From Firmicutes bacterium UBA6113 (GTDB lineage Bacteria > Bacillota > Clostridia > Tissierellales > Sedimentibacteraceae): a DNA stretch of 64,000 bases. This document shows, piece by piece, positions 62,069-64,000 of this stretch. The first letter of the stretch is position 1. Each line of letters starts with the position of its first letter. The notes beneath the pieces were generated by a model. It was given only the letters and a program-made list of their open reading frames with translations. It ran no database searches and was not told where the DNA came from. A program made the translations under genes and the position numbers. The stretch covers positions 1 to 64,000 of the forward strand of contig DIWF01000027.1 in the NCBI GenBank assembly GCA_002422545.1, in the 5' to 3' direction.

Positions 62069-62090
62069 ACTCCAATACTGGGAGTTTTTT
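62067..62090 (+). terminator. Rho-independent terminator after the yyaL-type gene
   Basis: AAACTCC/GGAGTTT stem with a short loop and TTTTTT; the left arm begins in the stop codon. Confidence 0.75.
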
Positions 62091-62251
62091 ATTGTGATTG
62101 ATTTTAAAGTAGTTTAAATGTAAAATTTGTGTAAAATAATTACAAAAAATATTTAATTTTTGCAGTGACAATGTTTTCATGTGATTATATACTTATTAGG
62201 TGGGGTATTAATGCATTAACTTGATAAACAGCATAAGAAGGGTGGTGGAAT

Positions 62252-63955
62252 ATGGCTGGTTTTAATGACTTTAACAAATTGTTGGACATATTTAGCGACG
62301 GAATAATAATTGTTGATCTTAAAAATAATTTTATTGTTAACCGTCAGTTTAAGAAATTATTCAACATTGAAAGTGAAGGACCGGACGAAGTAAGAAATAT
62401 TATAAAATTGTACGATTTGTCGGATGTACTTAAAACTGAGGGGGTTTCAGTAAAGGAAATTGCTGTAGGGCTGAAAAAGATATCTGCAGAATCTTTCAGT
62501 CAAAACAATGGTGATGAAAGTTTCACTTTGACTGTTTTCAAGGAGATTAAGGAAAATGATGTTGACAGAACTGAAATTGAGGAACTCAAACAAAGCCTCG
62601 GCGTCATGAAAGACATTCTTGACAATGCCTATCAGGGAATAGTACTTGTCAACGAAGATGCCAAGATTATAAAATGGAATTATGAGAAGCTTTTTGGAAT
62701 AAAGGAAGAAGATGTTCTTGGCAAATCCGTGGAAGACGTTATTGAAAACACCAGGCTTCACATGGTTGTAAAAACTGGAAACAAAGAATTGTACGACATA
62801 CAAAGAATTCAGGGCCATGATATGATTGCCAGCAGAACTCCCATCATAAAGGACGGACATGTAATCGGAGCTGTGGGTACCGTGCTGTTTAAGGATGTTA
62901 AGGAAGTTAAGGATCTGGCAAGGAAAATCAAGGTTCTTGAAAATACAGTTAATATATATAAAAGTGAAATCGGAAAAATGTACTATGCAAATTACACATT
63001 TGACCATATCATTGGGCAGAATGCCAAGATGGTAAAAATCAAGGAAATTGCCATAAAAGCCGCCAACTCTTCTTCAACAATTCTCATTGAAGGTGAAAGC
63101 GGAACAGGCAAGGAATATTTTGCCCATGCAATACATGATGCAAGCTTCAGAAGAAAGTCACCATTTGTGCGCATCAACTGTGCTGCCATTCCTCACGAAC
63201 TATTGGAATCTGAATTGTTCGGCTATGAAGAAGGTTCCTTTACAGGAGCCAGGAAGGAAGGCAAGATAGGAAAATTTGAACTGGCCAACGGCGGAACAGT
63301 GCTGCTGGATGAAATAAGTTCCATGCCCTTCAGCATGCAGGCAAAATTGCTGAGGGTTCTTGAAGAAAGAGAATTTGAAAGAATTGGCGGTAATGCAGCA
63401 ATAAGACTGGATGTTAAGGTCATCGCATGCACAAATGAAAATTTAAATAAACTGGTTGAAAAAGGACTTTTCAGGCACGATTTATACTTCAGGCTAAACG
63501 TTGTGGAGATAGAAATTCCTCCCCTGAAGGAGCGTCTGGACGACCTGGAGCTTTTATGCGAAGACATTTTAAACAGACAGCTTCAATCAGTTGGACTGGA
63601 ACCAAAAAAGCTCACAGAAAAGTCATTCCTGGCATTAAAATTGTACAACTGGCCTGGAAATGTGAGAGAGCTAAGAAATGTACTGGAAAGGGCTGCAAAT
63701 ATGTCATCAAATGGCTATATTGACTTGAACAATCTGCCTGACCACATCAGCAGCAAAATTTTGTGTGAAGAAGAAGTTGCTGATAAGAAACAGCTTAAGG
63801 AAAAGGTTGTGGAAATGGAAATAGACACAATTGTCAATGCCATAAAGATGTCAAACGGCAGCAGGACGGAAGCTGCCAAAAAGCTTGGTATACACCGTAC
63901 AGCCCTGTATAAAAAATTATCATCCTATGGAATTGACATTAAAGGAATAATGTAG
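62252..63955 (+). CDS. Sigma-54-dependent transcriptional activator (PAS-PAS-AAA+-Fis)
   Basis: The 567-aa product has two PAS-like domains (about 5-85, LLDIFSDGIIIVDLKNNF; about 120-230, ILDNAYQGIVLVNEDAKI) and an AAA+ domain with Walker A GESGTGKE (281-288) and a near-canonical GSFTGA loop (328-333). Walker B (GGTVLLDEIS) and a Fis-type HTH (GSRTEAAKKLGIHRTALYKKL) complete it. It therefore should activate RpoN promoters. GAAGGGTGGTGGAAT precedes the ATG. No receiver domain, so input is likely a ligand or redox signal through PAS. Its stop codon lies in the first of two dyads that could be its own binding sites for the gene to the right. Confidence 0.93.
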   Translation: MAGFNDFNKLLDIFSDGIIIVDLKNNFIVNRQFKKLFNIESEGPDEVRNIIKLYDLSDVLKTEGVSVKEIAVGLKKISAESFSQNNGDESFTLTVFKEIKENDVDRTEIEELKQSLGVMKDILDNAYQGIVLVNEDAKIIKWNYEKLFGIKEEDVLGKSVEDVIENTRLHMVVKTGNKELYDIQRIQGHDMIASRTPIIKDGHVIGAVGTVLFKDVKEVKDLARKIKVLENTVNIYKSEIGKMYYANYTFDHIIGQNAKMVKIKEIAIKAANSSSTILIEGESGTGKEYFAHAIHDASFRRKSPFVRINCAAIPHELLESELFGYEEGSFTGARKEGKIGKFELANGGTVLLDEISSMPFSMQAKLLRVLEEREFERIGGNAAIRLDVKVIACTNENLNKLVEKGLFRHDLYFRLNVVEIEIPPLKERLDDLELLCEDILNRQLQSVGLEPKKLTEKSFLALKLYNWPGNVRELRNVLERAANMSSNGYIDLNNLPDHISSKILCEEEVADKKQLKEKVVEMEIDTIVNAIKMSNGSRTEAAKKLGIHRTALYKKLSSYGIDIKGIM

Positions 63956-63997
63956 AACAATCTCTACACTCAAAATATTCGTAGAATTTTTTCTACA
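63951..63997 (+). promoter_or_regulatory. Tandem TGTAGA-N6-TCTACA dyads (candidate enhancer sites)
   Basis: TGTAGAACAATCTCTACA (63951-63968) is a perfect 6-6-6 dyad. CGTAGAATTTTTTCTACA (63980-63997) is the same pattern with one mismatch. Centres are 29 bp apart. Immediately downstream of the EBP gene; the target would start beyond the window. Confidence 0.7.
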
Positions 63998-64000
63998 CGG

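Noticed and set aside
62447..63007. 186-codon minus-strand frame inside the sigma-54 activator gene
   Set aside because: Phe/Tyr/Asn-rich antisense of an AT-rich region; the PAS/AAA+ frame is unambiguous.
1..64000. tRNA, rRNA, CRISPR arrays, transposases or phage genes
   Set aside because: No tRNA T-loop context, rRNA core sequence, regularly spaced repeats or integrase/transposase motifs were found.

Overview
The window is a 64-kb, low-GC, gene-dense stretch of a spore-forming anaerobic Firmicute (class Clostridia/Tissierellia; a Sedimentibacter-like amino-acid fermenter is my best guess, inferred from gene content only). The evidence is spoVG and spoVT, a Bacillus-type PurR, strong AGGAGG-type ribosome binding sites, ferredoxin-linked 2-oxoacid oxidation, tungstate uptake and several sigma-54 (RpoN) control modules. 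I see no rRNA, tRNA, CRISPR array, complete insertion sequence or prophage.

Layout. 1-3.6 kb: tail of an ABC ATPase, a free-methionine-sulfoxide reductase, a DUF4397 protein, an amino-acid racemase and a DMT exporter. 3.6-12.3 kb: purR-spoVG-glmU-pth-mfd-prsA-spoVT, the classic Firmicute block but without prs/ctc. 12.5-17.9 kb: a beta-CASP metallo-beta-lactamase, then iorA-iorB-buk behind a clear sigma-54 promoter. 18-29.3 kb: purine operon purL-E-C-F-M-N-H-D with a TTGACA-N17-TATCAT promoter; two copies of a small palindromic repeat bracket purH. 29.3-32 kb: a LysM/GH18 spore-type hydrolase and a convergent NhaC antiporter whose leader holds a terminator-like hairpin. 32.2-36.3 kb: a 37-aa CC-motif membrane protein, an HMA-TauE/SafE-cupredoxin fusion and a two-component system, probably a copper or metal-stress module. 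36.4-39.3 kb: a TyrR-like sigma-54 activator with its own sigma-54 promoter, followed by methionine gamma-lyase. 39.4-47.9 kb: a Moco/W-cofactor-type riboswitch, tungstate transporter tupABC, cofactor genes (mogA, moeA, moeA-PBP fusion, moaA, moaC, MOSC), a 61-aa protein and a ferredoxin.

48-57.6 kb: a BadF-type ATPase/sugar kinase plus MBL hydrolase, an AIM24 protein, a TtcA-like enzyme, a ferritin-like protein, a NapH-like membrane ferredoxin with a repeat-containing partner, an unknown acidic protein and a second two-component system. 57.6-64 kb: a VOC protein, an AT-rich lipoprotein, a short zone of gene debris, a COG1331 (YyaL) gene broken by a 19-nt insertion just before its CxxC motif, and a PAS-PAS-AAA+ sigma-54 activator. 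The activator's stop codon lies inside the first of two dyad sites at the window's right edge.

Taken together: amino acids are degraded (racemase, methionine gamma-lyase, 2-oxoacid:ferredoxin oxidoreductase, acyl kinase), apparently under sigma-54/EBP control. Electrons flow through ferredoxins, and tungsten cofactor synthesis probably supplies aldehyde:ferredoxin oxidoreductase-type enzymes encoded elsewhere.
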